From NCBI GenBank assembly GCA_023511455.1, contig JAIMBJ010000031.1:1-41598 (forward strand): a stretch of 41,598 nt of DNA. The letters are read 5' to 3'. This stretch comes from Bacillota bacterium (GTDB lineage Bacteria; Armatimonadota; HRBIN16). Each line of letters opens with the position of its first letter. Within the stretch, counting starts at the first letter, position 1. Positions 24,437 to 33,082 of this stretch are shown one piece after another. Both the position numbers and the translations under genes were made by a program. The notes below the pieces were generated by a model, which saw nothing but the letters and a program-made list of their open reading frames with translations, was not told where the DNA came from and ran no database searches.

Positions 24437-25636
24437 ATGCGAGCAGGGGGTGTACTGATGTTGTTGCTGACGCTGGTTCTACCTGCCGGAGCGCAGAAGC
24501 CGTTTTACGAGTCGCAGCAGCTTTTCCCGCCGGAGCGCTGGCATAACCACGGTTCCTGTATTGTGGAGCTGCCCAACGGCGACCTGCTGGTGTGCTGGTA
24601 TAACGGCTCGGGCGAGCGTACGGCGGATGACGTGAAGGTTGAGGGGATGCGCAAACGCAGAGGCGTAGCGAAGTGGAGCGAACGGTTCCTGATGGCGGAT
24701 ACCATCGGCTTCCCCGATTGCAACCCGTGCATGTTCGTGGACCCGCAGGGCAGGCTGTGGCTGATGTGGATTGCGGTGATTGCCAACCAGTGGCACACAT
24801 CGTTGCTACGCTACCAGATTTCGGAACGACCGGGTAGCACGGGCGCGCCGCGCTGGACGCACAGCGACATCCTCATCCTCAAACCGGGCGAGGAGTTCGC
24901 TGAAATGGTGGCAAAGCAGTGCGATGAGGACGAGAAACGCATCGACCAGATACTGCCTCCCGAACGCAGACAGGAGGGGCTGGCGTATCTCGCCGAGCGA
25001 CGCAAAAACGCCGCAGACAAATACTTCCATCGCATGGGCTGGATGACGCGCGTGCATCCCTTCGTGCTGGACAACAAGCGCATCATCGTGCCTCTCTACT
25101 CCGATGGCTTTGACTTCTCCATCATGGCGATCAGCGATGATGGCGGCAGGACGTGGCAGGCGAGCCGCCCCCTCATCAGCTTTGGTGGAGTGCAGCCCAG
25201 CCTCGTGCAGAAACGTGACGGCACACTGGTCGCCTACATGCGCGACAACGGACCGCCCCCGAAACGGGTGCTGCGCAGTGAGTCGCGCGACGGCGGCATC
25301 ACATGGTCACCGGTGGTGGATGACGATATCCCGAACCCGGGTTCCGGGCTGGAAGTGATTCGCCTGCAGAACGGGCACTGGGCAATGGTATGTAACGACA
25401 CCGAGCAGGGACGCCATCGCCTCGCGGTGCTCATCTCGGATGATGAGGGCAGGACGTGGAAGTGGAAGCGGTATCTGGAGAACGACCCGCCGGGCACAGG
25501 TTCCTATTCCTATCCTTCCATCATTCAGGCTAAGGACGGCACGTTGCACGTCACCTACAGCTGGAGCCAGCCGGGCAAAGGCTCGTGTATTAAATATGCC
25601 CACTTCAACGAGCAATGGGTGCTTCAGGGGGATTGA
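24437..25636 (+). CDS. Secreted sialidase-like (BNR/Asp-box) beta-propeller protein
   Basis: 399 residues with a typical signal peptide (MRAGGVLMLLLTLVLPAGAQ). The exo-alpha-sialidase-type six-bladed propeller is marked by Asp boxes SDDGGRTW, SRDGGITW and SDDEGRTW, and by repeated phrases such as VELPNGDLLVCWYNGSGE, NPCMFVDPQGRLWLMW and PSIIQAKDGTLHVTYSWS. Many proteins of this group in environmental bacteria are annotated as sialidases, but some act on other sugars or are lyases, so activity is uncertain. The start follows GGGAGGGACAAACG. The next gene begins at the base after its stop codon, which suggests translational coupling. Confidence 0.8.
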   Translation: MRAGGVLMLLLTLVLPAGAQKPFYESQQLFPPERWHNHGSCIVELPNGDLLVCWYNGSGERTADDVKVEGMRKRRGVAKWSERFLMADTIGFPDCNPCMFVDPQGRLWLMWIAVIANQWHTSLLRYQISERPGSTGAPRWTHSDILILKPGEEFAEMVAKQCDEDEKRIDQILPPERRQEGLAYLAERRKNAADKYFHRMGWMTRVHPFVLDNKRIIVPLYSDGFDFSIMAISDDGGRTWQASRPLISFGGVQPSLVQKRDGTLVAYMRDNGPPPKRVLRSESRDGGITWSPVVDDDIPNPGSGLEVIRLQNGHWAMVCNDTEQGRHRLAVLISDDEGRTWKWKRYLENDPPGTGSYSYPSIIQAKDGTLHVTYSWSQPGKGSCIKYAHFNEQWVLQGD

Positions 25637-26713
25637 ATGGCAAAAGGAACCACCTACAATCACGAGCGCATCGAGTTTGTGGATGCCCGCACGGGCGTGC
25701 GCCTGATGCAGGTGACCAGCTTCCCCACCATGAGCATGGCGCTGCCCTATTTCGGCAGGAACTTCACCGGCGATTCGAAGACTTTCATCTTCGTTTCCCA
25801 GCGTGAGGCACGCCGGGATGCGCCGTCGGACCTGTTCCGCGTGGACACAGACGGCACAAACCTGACCCAGCTCACTGAGTGCGAAGGTGCGGCGGGGTTT
25901 GTCATGTCGCCGCAAGACGACTGTGTGTACTTTCACCGGCAGGCAACACTGTGGAGGGTGGATATCCACACCTTTCGCGAAGAGGAAATCGCTGTGCCGC
26001 ATGGTGTGGCGAGTATGGGAGCGGGCGCCATTTCACCGGACGGCGTTTACTACTTCGCCCAGGTAACCACTGCACACGATACCGGCGGCATCCTGCGCAT
26101 TCGCACGGACGGCTCCGAAGCCACCCTCATTGCCGAAGGAGAACGGGGAGGCTTCGCCATGCACTCCGTCAGCCCGGGCGGTGAGGGTATACTGCTCTGG
26201 CAGATGCGCGAGGGCAAAAAGACGTGGTTGCTTCTCGATCATGACGGCAACGAGCGGGGTGTATATACCAGCAGCTACGACTTCGCACATTGCACGTTCC
26301 TGGGGAGTACGGAGCGCGTACAGGGATGCGCCCTTCCGCCGGACCGTGCGCTGGTGCAAATCGGGCTGGGCGAAGAAAAGCCAACCCCCATCGCGCAGGG
26401 GGTGTATTTCTGGCACTCCGCCTCGACGCTGGACGGCGAGTGGATTGTCTCCGATACCAACTGGCCCGATGAGGGACTGCAACTGGTGCATGTGCCCACC
26501 GGGCGCTATCGCCCGCTGTGCTACCCGCGCAGCTCTCAGGGGCATCCGCAGTGGACGCATCCGCACCCGCAGTTCAGCCCCGATGGGCGCGTGGTGCTGT
26601 TCAACTCAGACCGGACGGGCATCTGCCAGATATATCTGGCGTTCATTCCTGATGACCTGCGTGAGCGCGTACGAACCGGTCAACTCAGTGTGCAGGAGAG
26701 GCGCGTGTGGTAA
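25637..26713 (+). CDS. Oligogalacturonate lyase-like (PL22-type) beta-propeller
   Basis: 358 residues, starting MAKGTTYNHERIEF like known oligogalacturonide lyases, and without a signal peptide, as expected for these cytosolic enzymes. A seven-bladed propeller is suggested by WD40-like phrases (LFRVDTDGTNLTQLT, AISPDGVYYFAQ, PQFSPDGRVVLFNSDRTG). The known metal site pattern Q-x-x-H-x-H is present as Q305, H308, H310, with H260 as a further ligand candidate and H218 (YDFAHCTF) as a catalytic-base candidate. Oligogalacturonide lyases cleave unsaturated digalacturonate from pectin, giving keto-uronates. It overlaps the start of the TctC-TctB gene by 7 bases, so the lyase and a carboxylate transporter appear co-expressed. 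Confidence 0.75.
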   Translation: MAKGTTYNHERIEFVDARTGVRLMQVTSFPTMSMALPYFGRNFTGDSKTFIFVSQREARRDAPSDLFRVDTDGTNLTQLTECEGAAGFVMSPQDDCVYFHRQATLWRVDIHTFREEEIAVPHGVASMGAGAISPDGVYYFAQVTTAHDTGGILRIRTDGSEATLIAEGERGGFAMHSVSPGGEGILLWQMREGKKTWLLLDHDGNERGVYTSSYDFAHCTFLGSTERVQGCALPPDRALVQIGLGEEKPTPIAQGVYFWHSASTLDGEWIVSDTNWPDEGLQLVHVPTGRYRPLCYPRSSQGHPQWTHPHPQFSPDGRVVLFNSDRTGICQIYLAFIPDDLRERVRTGQLSVQERRVW

Positions 26714-28011
26714 TCTGGCGTTGGGGCGTATGGGTGTGCCTGATGATAGCGGCAGCAAGCCTCGGGGGCTGCCGTCCGCGTGAGGAGTCATTCCCTTCGC
26801 GAGCCATCACGATTATCTGTCCGCCTGCTCCCGGTGGACTGTCCGATACGCTCACGCGCGCGCTGGCAGCAGCGGCGCAGGAAGAGTTCGGGGTGCCCGT
26901 AGTGGTGGAAAACAAGCCGGGTGGCGCGAACGCCGTGGGGCTGAACTATGGCGCACATGCCGAACCCGACGGCTACACAGTGACCTATGTGGTGGCGGAG
27001 CTGGCAATCCTGCCGCATCTCGGCCTCAGCTCCATCTCGCCCGATGACTTCGACCTGCTGGCGCGTACCAACTACAATCCAGCCGCAGTCACTGTGCGTG
27101 CCGATTCGGGATGGCGCAGCCTGCGAGACCTGCTCCGCGATGCCGAATCCCGTCCCGAAGCGATTCGGGCAGGCAACTCGGGAACCGGCTCCATCTGGCA
27201 TCTGGCGGCGGTGGCGCTGCAGGAGACCGGACGGGTGAAGTTCAAGCACGTTCCTTTCGGTGGGGCAGCGCCCGCCGTACAGGCGTTGCTGGGGGGACAC
27301 GTGGATGTGGTGTGCGTGAGCCCCACGGAGGTGCAGTCGCAGGTGCAGGCGGGCAAGCTGCGGATGTTAGCCCTGCTCAGCAAACAGCGCGACTCGATGT
27401 TTCCCGATGTGCCCGCCGCGCCCGAGCTGGGCTACGCCATAGATATCGGTGCGTGGGGCGGGCTGGCATTGCCGAAGGGAGTGCCGCCAGAGCGTCGGCA
27501 GCGGCTGCTGGAAGGCTTCCGGAAAGCCTTCGAGACGCCCCGGTTTCGCCAGTTGATGCAGGAGCGCGGCGTGCGGCTCGCGTGGCTGGAAGGAGAGGCG
27601 TTTCGGCAGTTCGTGCAGGAGCAGAGCGCGCTCAATCGGGCTCTGATAGCCTCGATGGGCGTCCACCTCACGCGCGGGGATGTCGGTTATCTCTATTTTC
27701 CTGCGCTGCTGGCGGTTCTGGCGGTGTTGTTAACGGGGGGACTTCTGATCAACCGACGAGTGCGCGCCCAAACCGGCTCCACCCTGTCGCTTCCCGACCT
27801 GCGCCGTCCGTTCCGGATTGGGCTGCTGGTCCTGTTATTCCTGCTGGTGTTGCCGTGGGTGGGGTTTTTGCCAGCGAGCATCCTGTTTCTGCTGGCAGGT
27901 AGCTACTCCATCGCTCGTCCACGGCTCTGGACGGCGTTGGTCTATGCAGTCGTCGCTGGTACGGGCATCTGGTGGCTGTTTGCCCGCGTGCTGGGGGTGG
28001 CACTGCCATGA
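26707..28011 (+). CDS. TctC-TctB fusion: lipoprotein substrate receptor plus small membrane subunit of a TTT transporter
   Basis: 434 residues from a GTG at 26707, with AGGAG 8 bases upstream. The lipoprotein signal ends SLGGC (lipobox, Cys22). Residues about 28-320 are a TctC/Bug-type binding domain: PSRAITIICPPAPGGLSDTL, VVVENKPGGANAVGLNYGA, AGNSGTGSIWHLAA, VQALLGGHVDVV. From about residue 328 four membrane helices follow (YLYFPALLAVLAVLLTGGLL; LLVLLFLLVLPWVGFLPASI; a TctB-like end), ending before TctA. TctB and TctC are normally separate proteins, so this single chain joins receptor to membrane subunit. The stop overlaps the TctA start (ATGA). Known substrates of the family are carboxylates, and the neighbouring uronate lyase suggests a sugar acid here (inference). 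Confidence 0.85.
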   Translation: MVIWRWGVWVCLMIAAASLGGCRPREESFPSRAITIICPPAPGGLSDTLTRALAAAAQEEFGVPVVVENKPGGANAVGLNYGAHAEPDGYTVTYVVAELAILPHLGLSSISPDDFDLLARTNYNPAAVTVRADSGWRSLRDLLRDAESRPEAIRAGNSGTGSIWHLAAVALQETGRVKFKHVPFGGAAPAVQALLGGHVDVVCVSPTEVQSQVQAGKLRMLALLSKQRDSMFPDVPAAPELGYAIDIGAWGGLALPKGVPPERRQRLLEGFRKAFETPRFRQLMQERGVRLAWLEGEAFRQFVQEQSALNRALIASMGVHLTRGDVGYLYFPALLAVLAVLLTGGLLINRRVRAQTGSTLSLPDLRRPFRIGLLVLLFLLVLPWVGFLPASILFLLAGSYSIARPRLWTALVYAVVAGTGIWWLFARVLGVALP

Positions 28012-29519
28012 CGGAAGCGCTGCGCGAGCTGATGACCGGGAATACCCTGTGGCTGATGCTGCTGGGCGTGGTGGCGGGTATCGTGATTGGTGCGCTGCCG
28101 GGGTTGACCGCAACGATGGGGGTGGCCTTGCTGGTTCCGTTCACCTTCTGGCTGCCGACTTTGCCTGCACTCATGGTGTTGCTGGGGGTGTATGTGGGGG
28201 CGATGTACGGCGGCGCGATACCGGCGGTGCTGATACGCACACCGGGTACCCCTGCTGCCGCCGCTACCAGTCTGGACGGCTATCCGATGGCGCAGGCAGG
28301 CAACGCAGGGCTGGCAATCGGCATCTCGTGCATCACGGGAGTAGTCGGCGGGGTTTTCAGCACGCTGGTGCTGATGGTTGCTGCCCCGCAGGTGGCGCGC
28401 TTCGCGCTGAAGTTCGGACCTGCGGAGTACTTTGCGCTGGCGGTGTTCGGGCTGAGCGTTATCGCCAGCCTGTCAGAGCGTTCCCTGCTGAAGGGGGCGT
28501 TGATGGGCGTCTGCGGGCTGTTGCTGGCGACGATTGGCATGGACCCCATCACCGCTGTACCCCGCTTCACCTTTGGCATGACGCCGTTGCTGGAGGGGCT
28601 TGCGCTGATTCCAGTGCTGGTGGGAGTGTTCGCACTGGGCGAAGTGCTGTATCAGAGCAGTTTACCGGAACCCGACCGCAGCCTGTTCCGCCGGATTGGG
28701 CGGGTGTTGCCGTCTCGCAGCGACTACCGGCGAATCACCGCGCCCACTCTCCTTGCCAGCGTGACGGGCACTTTCATCGGTGCGCTGCCGGGCGTGGGCG
28801 GAGACGTGGCGGCGTTTGTGGCCTATGACCAGGCGAAAAAGGTGTCGCGCCGTCCCGAGGAGTTCGGCAGGGGTTCCGTAGAGGGGCTTGCCGCCGCCGA
28901 GTGCGCGAACAACTCGGTAACCGGCGGTGCGATGATCCCGATGCTGACGCTGGGCATACCAGGCGATGCGGTAACGGCGGTGATTCTGGGTGCGATGGTC
29001 ATGCATGGGGTGCGCCCCGGACCCGACCTTTTCGAGAAGCAGTCGCACCTGCTGGCAGCCATCTTCATCGGGCTTTTGGTGGCAAACCTGCTGGTGTTGC
29101 CAATCGGTTTGGCAGGGGCGAAGCTGTTCGCGCAGACGGTTCGCGCCCCGCGGCAATACCTGTTCCCGCTCATTGTGTTGCTGTGCGTGGTGGGCAGCTA
29201 CGCCATCAACAACAGCCTGTTCGACGTCGGGGTGATGTTTGTCTTCGGTTTCATCGGATGGGCGTTGCGGCAGTGGGGCTTCCCGATTGCGCCGCTGGTG
29301 CTGGGGCTCATCCTGGGCAGGATGACCGAAGAGAACCTGCGCCGCGCGCTGATACTCTCAGGGGGAAGCTGGCGCATCTTTGTCGAACATCCCATTGCGG
29401 CAACCTTGCTGGCGCTGGCGATAGCATCCGTCGCCCTTTCGTGGTGGCAAAGCCGTCGTGCGACGAAGACAGGGGGGTCAAGCGATGAGCAACAGAACGG
29501 CGCTCGTGGTTCAACCTGA
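28008..29519 (+). CDS. tctA: Tripartite tricarboxylate transporter, large membrane subunit TctA
   Basis: 503 residues, normal TctA length, with about twelve membrane helices. Signature segments include GALPGLTATMGVALLVPFTF, YVGAMYGGAIPAVLIRTPGT near residue 60, GALPGVGGDVAAFVAYDQAKK near 260, AAECANNSVTGGAMIPMLTL near 300 and GVMFVFGFIGWALRQWGFP near 400. It forms the translocation pore, driven by ion gradients, with TctB and TctC supplied by the fused gene just upstream. The ATG at 28008 overlaps the previous stop. Its 3-prime end overlaps the next gene by 35 bases. Confidence 0.92.
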   Translation: MTEALRELMTGNTLWLMLLGVVAGIVIGALPGLTATMGVALLVPFTFWLPTLPALMVLLGVYVGAMYGGAIPAVLIRTPGTPAAAATSLDGYPMAQAGNAGLAIGISCITGVVGGVFSTLVLMVAAPQVARFALKFGPAEYFALAVFGLSVIASLSERSLLKGALMGVCGLLLATIGMDPITAVPRFTFGMTPLLEGLALIPVLVGVFALGEVLYQSSLPEPDRSLFRRIGRVLPSRSDYRRITAPTLLASVTGTFIGALPGVGGDVAAFVAYDQAKKVSRRPEEFGRGSVEGLAAAECANNSVTGGAMIPMLTLGIPGDAVTAVILGAMVMHGVRPGPDLFEKQSHLLAAIFIGLLVANLLVLPIGLAGAKLFAQTVRAPRQYLFPLIVLLCVVGSYAINNSLFDVGVMFVFGFIGWALRQWGFPIAPLVLGLILGRMTEENLRRALILSGGSWRIFVEHPIAATLLALAIASVALSWWQSRRATKTGGSSDEQQNGARGST

Positions 29520-32500
29520 TGCACCGATTCTGAATCTGGACGAAATCGGGCTATACACCGTCGGCTATGCCTATCGCGGCGGGCAGGAACAGCTGTTCCC
29601 ACCCGGCTGGAGCAGCTACTTCGAAGAGAAAACGGGTGTCGCCTGCCAGCCTGCCGGGCTGGTCAACGGCAAACAGGCGTTTCTGCTGCACTGCCCGTGG
29701 CGCGGGGGCACCGGCGTAGCCTTCCAGACCTTCACCATCCGCCTACCGCGTGCCAGAAACGCCTTCCTGCGCGGCTTCACTGCCATGCGGCCCGGCACCG
29801 TAGAACGGTCCGACGGGGTGACGTTCCGCATTTTTGTCAACGGCAAGAAGGTGCTGGAAGAACATCGGACTGACGCACAGTGGAAGCCCTTCCGAATCGA
29901 CCTTTCGCCCTATCTCGGGCAGACGGTGACGCTGCGCTTCGAGACCGACCCTGGTCCGAAAGATGACCCTTCGTGGGACTTCTCTCTGTGGGCGGAGCGG
30001 GAGCTGGTACTGGAAGGCTACCAACCAGTGCAGAAAGCCCGACCTGCGCCACCACCGCTGAAACTGCAGACCCTGACTTCCGTGCCCAACGGCACGATTG
30101 CCCCGCGCAGCGCGTTTGCCCACCGAACCAGCCTGCAGGTGCGTGACGATACCGCCATCTTCCGCTATCAAGGCGACGATGGGGTGCTGGAGTATCGCTG
30201 GCGCAAGCCCCGCCCCGATGACCCCAACCCCTTCGGCGAGTGGACGCTGCGGGCGCAGATGAAGGGCGACTCGCCCGTAGAAGTGCCACTGGCGACCACC
30301 GCTACTCTCGAGTTCGTGATGGACGGCTTGCCCATCGGCGCGCAGTGGGAACGGAAGGGCGATACCATCGTGTGCGCCCGCCGCTACCGCGAAGGGCGCG
30401 CAGGGGTTACTCTGCGCATCACCGCCAAACTGTTCCACAAAAGCCTGGTGCTGGAGCTAGAGGCAGACCGACCGGGTATCCGTTTGCTGGATGCCGGAGG
30501 CTGGGGGCCCGTGATGCGTCGCAGACAGGTGGTCACGCCGTACTACAGCGGACAGGTCTTCTACCTGCCTGCCGAAAACCTGTTCGTCAACGCCATTCTT
30601 GACTGGACGCACAGCCACGCCACCGCCCACGACGGCTTGCGCGCGCAATACAACGCCCTGACCGACGGCAGTCGCAACGCGCTGCGCGAGCGAGTGGTCT
30701 TCACCGCGGCGTGGCACATGGCGGAAGTGCTACCGAACATTCCCAACCCGCCTTCCCCCTTCCTGAAGCAGGTAGGCGACCGAATCGTACTGGACATCTG
30801 GGGAGGGCAATTTGTGGACATCGCACGCGGCTTCGAGCAACTTGCCGCACACGGCATCACCAGGTGCGTCGCGCTGATCCACGTGTGGCAGCGCAGCGGC
30901 TACGACAACGCCCTGCCCATGCATTTCCCCGCGAATGCCGAGTTGGGCGGCGACGAAGGCATGAAGGTACTGGTGCAGACCGGCGTGAATCTGGGCTACT
31001 ACGTCGCCTTGCACGAGAACTATGTGGACTACTACCCCAACTACGACCACTTCGATGAGGACGACATCGCGCTCGACTCGGAGGGAAAACGGCAGCTGGC
31101 GTGGTTTAACCCCGGCACGAAGATACAGTCCTTTGCCGTGAAACCCAACGCTATTCTGCGCCTTGCCGCCACCCAATCGCCCGAAATCCACCGCCGCTAC
31201 GGCACGAACGCCTGCTTTTTAGATGTGCATTCGGCGGTACCGCCGTGGTTCCACGTGGACATGCGCGCGGAGGAGGATGGCGCGGGCATGTTCCAGCGGG
31301 TGTGGGACGTGCATCGCGCGTTGTGGCAGTATGCACGCAAAACGCACGGCGGCCCCGTCTTCGGTGAGGGCAACAACCACTGGTACTGGAGCGGGTGCCT
31401 GGACGGTGTGGAAGCGCAGTTCGGCACCGGCTGGGGCTGGGGACAGGGTCTGCACGCGCCGCTGGCGGTGGAGTTCGACCTGCTGAAGATACATCCGCTG
31501 CAGTGCAATCACGGCATGGGTTACTATGAACGGTGGTGGAGCGATGCGAAATGGGGTAGCGTGCCACCGATGGTGGTTTTGGACCAGTACCGGATGCAGG
31601 AGGTGGCGTATGGGCACGCGGGCTTTCTCGGCAGCGCAGTGTGGAACCTTATCCCCTATGCCTGGCTAGAGCATCACTTGCTGACGCCCGTCATGGCGCG
31701 TTACGCCACCGCGAGGCCCATCAGCATCGAGTATCACGTCGGCGGCAAATGGGTGGACAGCACCGCCGCGGCGAAGGCAGGCAACTGGCAGCGGGTGCGC
31801 GTGCGCTACGACAGCGGACTAACAGTGGTGGCAAACAGCGCACCAGAACCCCTGCGCGTCGGAGCCATCACCCTGCCCCGTTTCGGCTGGCTGGCGACGG
31901 GAGCGGGAGTGACCGCCTACACCGCGCTGCGGCAGGGAGTGGTGGTGGACTACGCGGAGACCGCCGAAAGCCTGCTCGTGAATGCCCGCAACGCCGCGCA
32001 CTGGAACCTGACGGGGCTGAAGCGAATCCGACCAGAGGTGGCACAGTTTACGCAGGCGGGCGAGCGCACCTTCCGCGTCACCTACCGCTGGCAGGTGAAC
32101 GACACACTGGACAGGGATTACTTCTGCTTCGTACACTTCAGCCAGCTGCCGCCAGAACCGTGGGACGAGGGCATCAAGTTCCAGCAGGACCATGCCCTGC
32201 CCAAACCCACCAGTCAGTGGCGGCGTGGGGAAGAGGTCATTGACGGCGAGTACACCGTCACCATTCCCGAAAACATCCCCGATGGCGACTATCAGTGGAC
32301 CATCGGCCTGTATACGCCGGGCGGAGGGCGCGTGAATCTGGAGGGTGAGGTAGACCGCCACGGACGCAACCTGCTGGGGGTGCTGCAGGTGCGAGATAAC
32401 GGCAGAACCATCCGCTTCGTGCCAGAGCAAAGCACGGGTGAGCAACGGCTGGCGCTGTACCGCAGCCATCTGAACGAGGCAGGCAAGGCGGTGGATTTCG

Positions 32501-32730
32501 GCGCGGTGCGCACCAACGGCAGCGTGCTGGTTCGCAGGCGCGGGCGCGGCTGGGAGCTGCTGGCTTACCCACGGGAGGGCGGCTTTGTGGTAGACCTGAA
32601 CGTCTCTCGCTTCCCGATGCCTGCACAGGTGCGGTGCGTGGGCGGGGCTGCGCCTGCGATACAGCCAGTACGTCAGGGCAGCTGGTGGCGGTTGCGCCTG
32701 AACGGGGCAAGAGCGTATCATTGGGAATAA
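29485..32730 (+). CDS. Large glycoside hydrolase-like protein (GH101/DUF5696-like)
   Basis: 1081 residues from the ATG at 29485, with AGGGGGG upstream and overlapping the tctA 3-prime end. No signal peptide. Residues about 20-180 look like a jelly-roll carbohydrate-binding domain (KPFRIDLSPYLGQTVTLRFE). Residues about 240-400 form a second beta domain. From about 430 a TIM-barrel region includes ARGFEQLAAHGITRCVALIHVW, GTNACFLDVHSAVPPWFHVD with D580 as nucleophile candidate, and GPVFGEGNNHWYWSG with E628 as acid/base candidate. Beta domains follow, including a segment with DGDYQWTIGLY. The general order resembles endo-alpha-N-acetylgalactosaminidase-like or DUF5696 proteins, but I do not recognise a specific family. 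Confidence 0.55.
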   Translation: MSNRTALVVQPDAPILNLDEIGLYTVGYAYRGGQEQLFPPGWSSYFEEKTGVACQPAGLVNGKQAFLLHCPWRGGTGVAFQTFTIRLPRARNAFLRGFTAMRPGTVERSDGVTFRIFVNGKKVLEEHRTDAQWKPFRIDLSPYLGQTVTLRFETDPGPKDDPSWDFSLWAERELVLEGYQPVQKARPAPPPLKLQTLTSVPNGTIAPRSAFAHRTSLQVRDDTAIFRYQGDDGVLEYRWRKPRPDDPNPFGEWTLRAQMKGDSPVEVPLATTATLEFVMDGLPIGAQWERKGDTIVCARRYREGRAGVTLRITAKLFHKSLVLELEADRPGIRLLDAGGWGPVMRRRQVVTPYYSGQVFYLPAENLFVNAILDWTHSHATAHDGLRAQYNALTDGSRNALRERVVFTAAWHMAEVLPNIPNPPSPFLKQVGDRIVLDIWGGQFVDIARGFEQLAAHGITRCVALIHVWQRSGYDNALPMHFPANAELGGDEGMKVLVQTGVNLGYYVALHENYVDYYPNYDHFDEDDIALDSEGKRQLAWFNPGTKIQSFAVKPNAILRLAATQSPEIHRRYGTNACFLDVHSAVPPWFHVDMRAEEDGAGMFQRVWDVHRALWQYARKTHGGPVFGEGNNHWYWSGCLDGVEAQFGTGWGWGQGLHAPLAVEFDLLKIHPLQCNHGMGYYERWWSDAKWGSVPPMVVLDQYRMQEVAYGHAGFLGSAVWNLIPYAWLEHHLLTPVMARYATARPISIEYHVGGKWVDSTAAAKAGNWQRVRVRYDSGLTVVANSAPEPLRVGAITLPRFGWLATGAGVTAYTALRQGVVVDYAETAESLLVNARNAAHWNLTGLKRIRPEVAQFTQAGERTFRVTYRWQVNDTLDRDYFCFVHFSQLPPEPWDEGIKFQQDHALPKPTSQWRRGEEVIDGEYTVTIPENIPDGDYQWTIGLYTPGGGRVNLEGEVDRHGRNLLGVLQVRDNGRTIRFVPEQSTGEQRLALYRSHLNEAGKAVDFGAVRTNGSVLVRRRGRGWELLAYPREGGFVVDLNVSRFPMPAQVRCVGGAAPAIQPVRQGSWWRLRLNGARAYHWE

Positions 32731-32746
32731 TGAGGAAGGGGCAATC

Positions 32747-33055
32747 GTGTCTATGGACAGGTTCCGGTATCTTCGTCAGCACGTCGTGCCGCTACTTAAG
32801 CCTTACGCCCGACGAATCGCCGTTTTTGGGTCGTTTGCGCGGGGGGACGACACGGAAAGTAGCGACGTCGATATCCGCGTGGAGTTGAAGCCGTTAGAAC
32901 AACGTCCCCCTTTGGGGCTTCGCTGGTTCGCTTTGGAGGAAGAGCTTAGCCAGCGAATTGGTAGAAGAGTGGAGTTGGTTAGTATGAAAGCCCTTAGCCC
33001 CCACATTCGCCCCTACGTGAAGGAGGACGAGGTAGTGCTTTATGAAGAGGGATGA
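32747..33055 (+). CDS. MNT-type minimal nucleotidyltransferase, without HEPN partner
   Basis: 102 residues from a GTG at 32747 (6 bases after GGAAGGGG; an ATG at 32753 is an alternative). The polymerase-beta-like signature GSFARGDDTESSDVDI is complete, with the two Asp metal ligands, and RVELVSMKAL fits the third strand. MNT proteins usually pair with an adjacent HEPN RNase as MntA/HepT toxin-antitoxin modules, where MNT modifies HEPN by AMPylation. Here both neighbours are large glycosidase-like genes and no HEPN gene is seen, so it is solitary or its partner lies elsewhere. It lies tightly between the two genes and is probably co-transcribed. Confidence 0.83.
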   Translation: MSMDRFRYLRQHVVPLLKPYARRIAVFGSFARGDDTESSDVDIRVELKPLEQRPPLGLRWFALEEELSQRIGRRVELVSMKALSPHIRPYVKEDEVVLYEEG

Positions 33056-33082
33056 GCGGTCACACGCGCAGAGGAGGTGCGC

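Noticed and set aside
24366-24458. Possible small leader gene (GTG, about 30 codons) before the sialidase-like gene
   Set aside because: It has a Shine-Dalgarno-like sequence upstream but no recognisable product and overlaps the next start in another frame; too weak to call.
27972-28007. Earlier start for tctA
   Set aside because: The 12 extra codons lie wholly within the previous gene, and the ATGA overlap at 28008 gives the normal TctA N-terminus.
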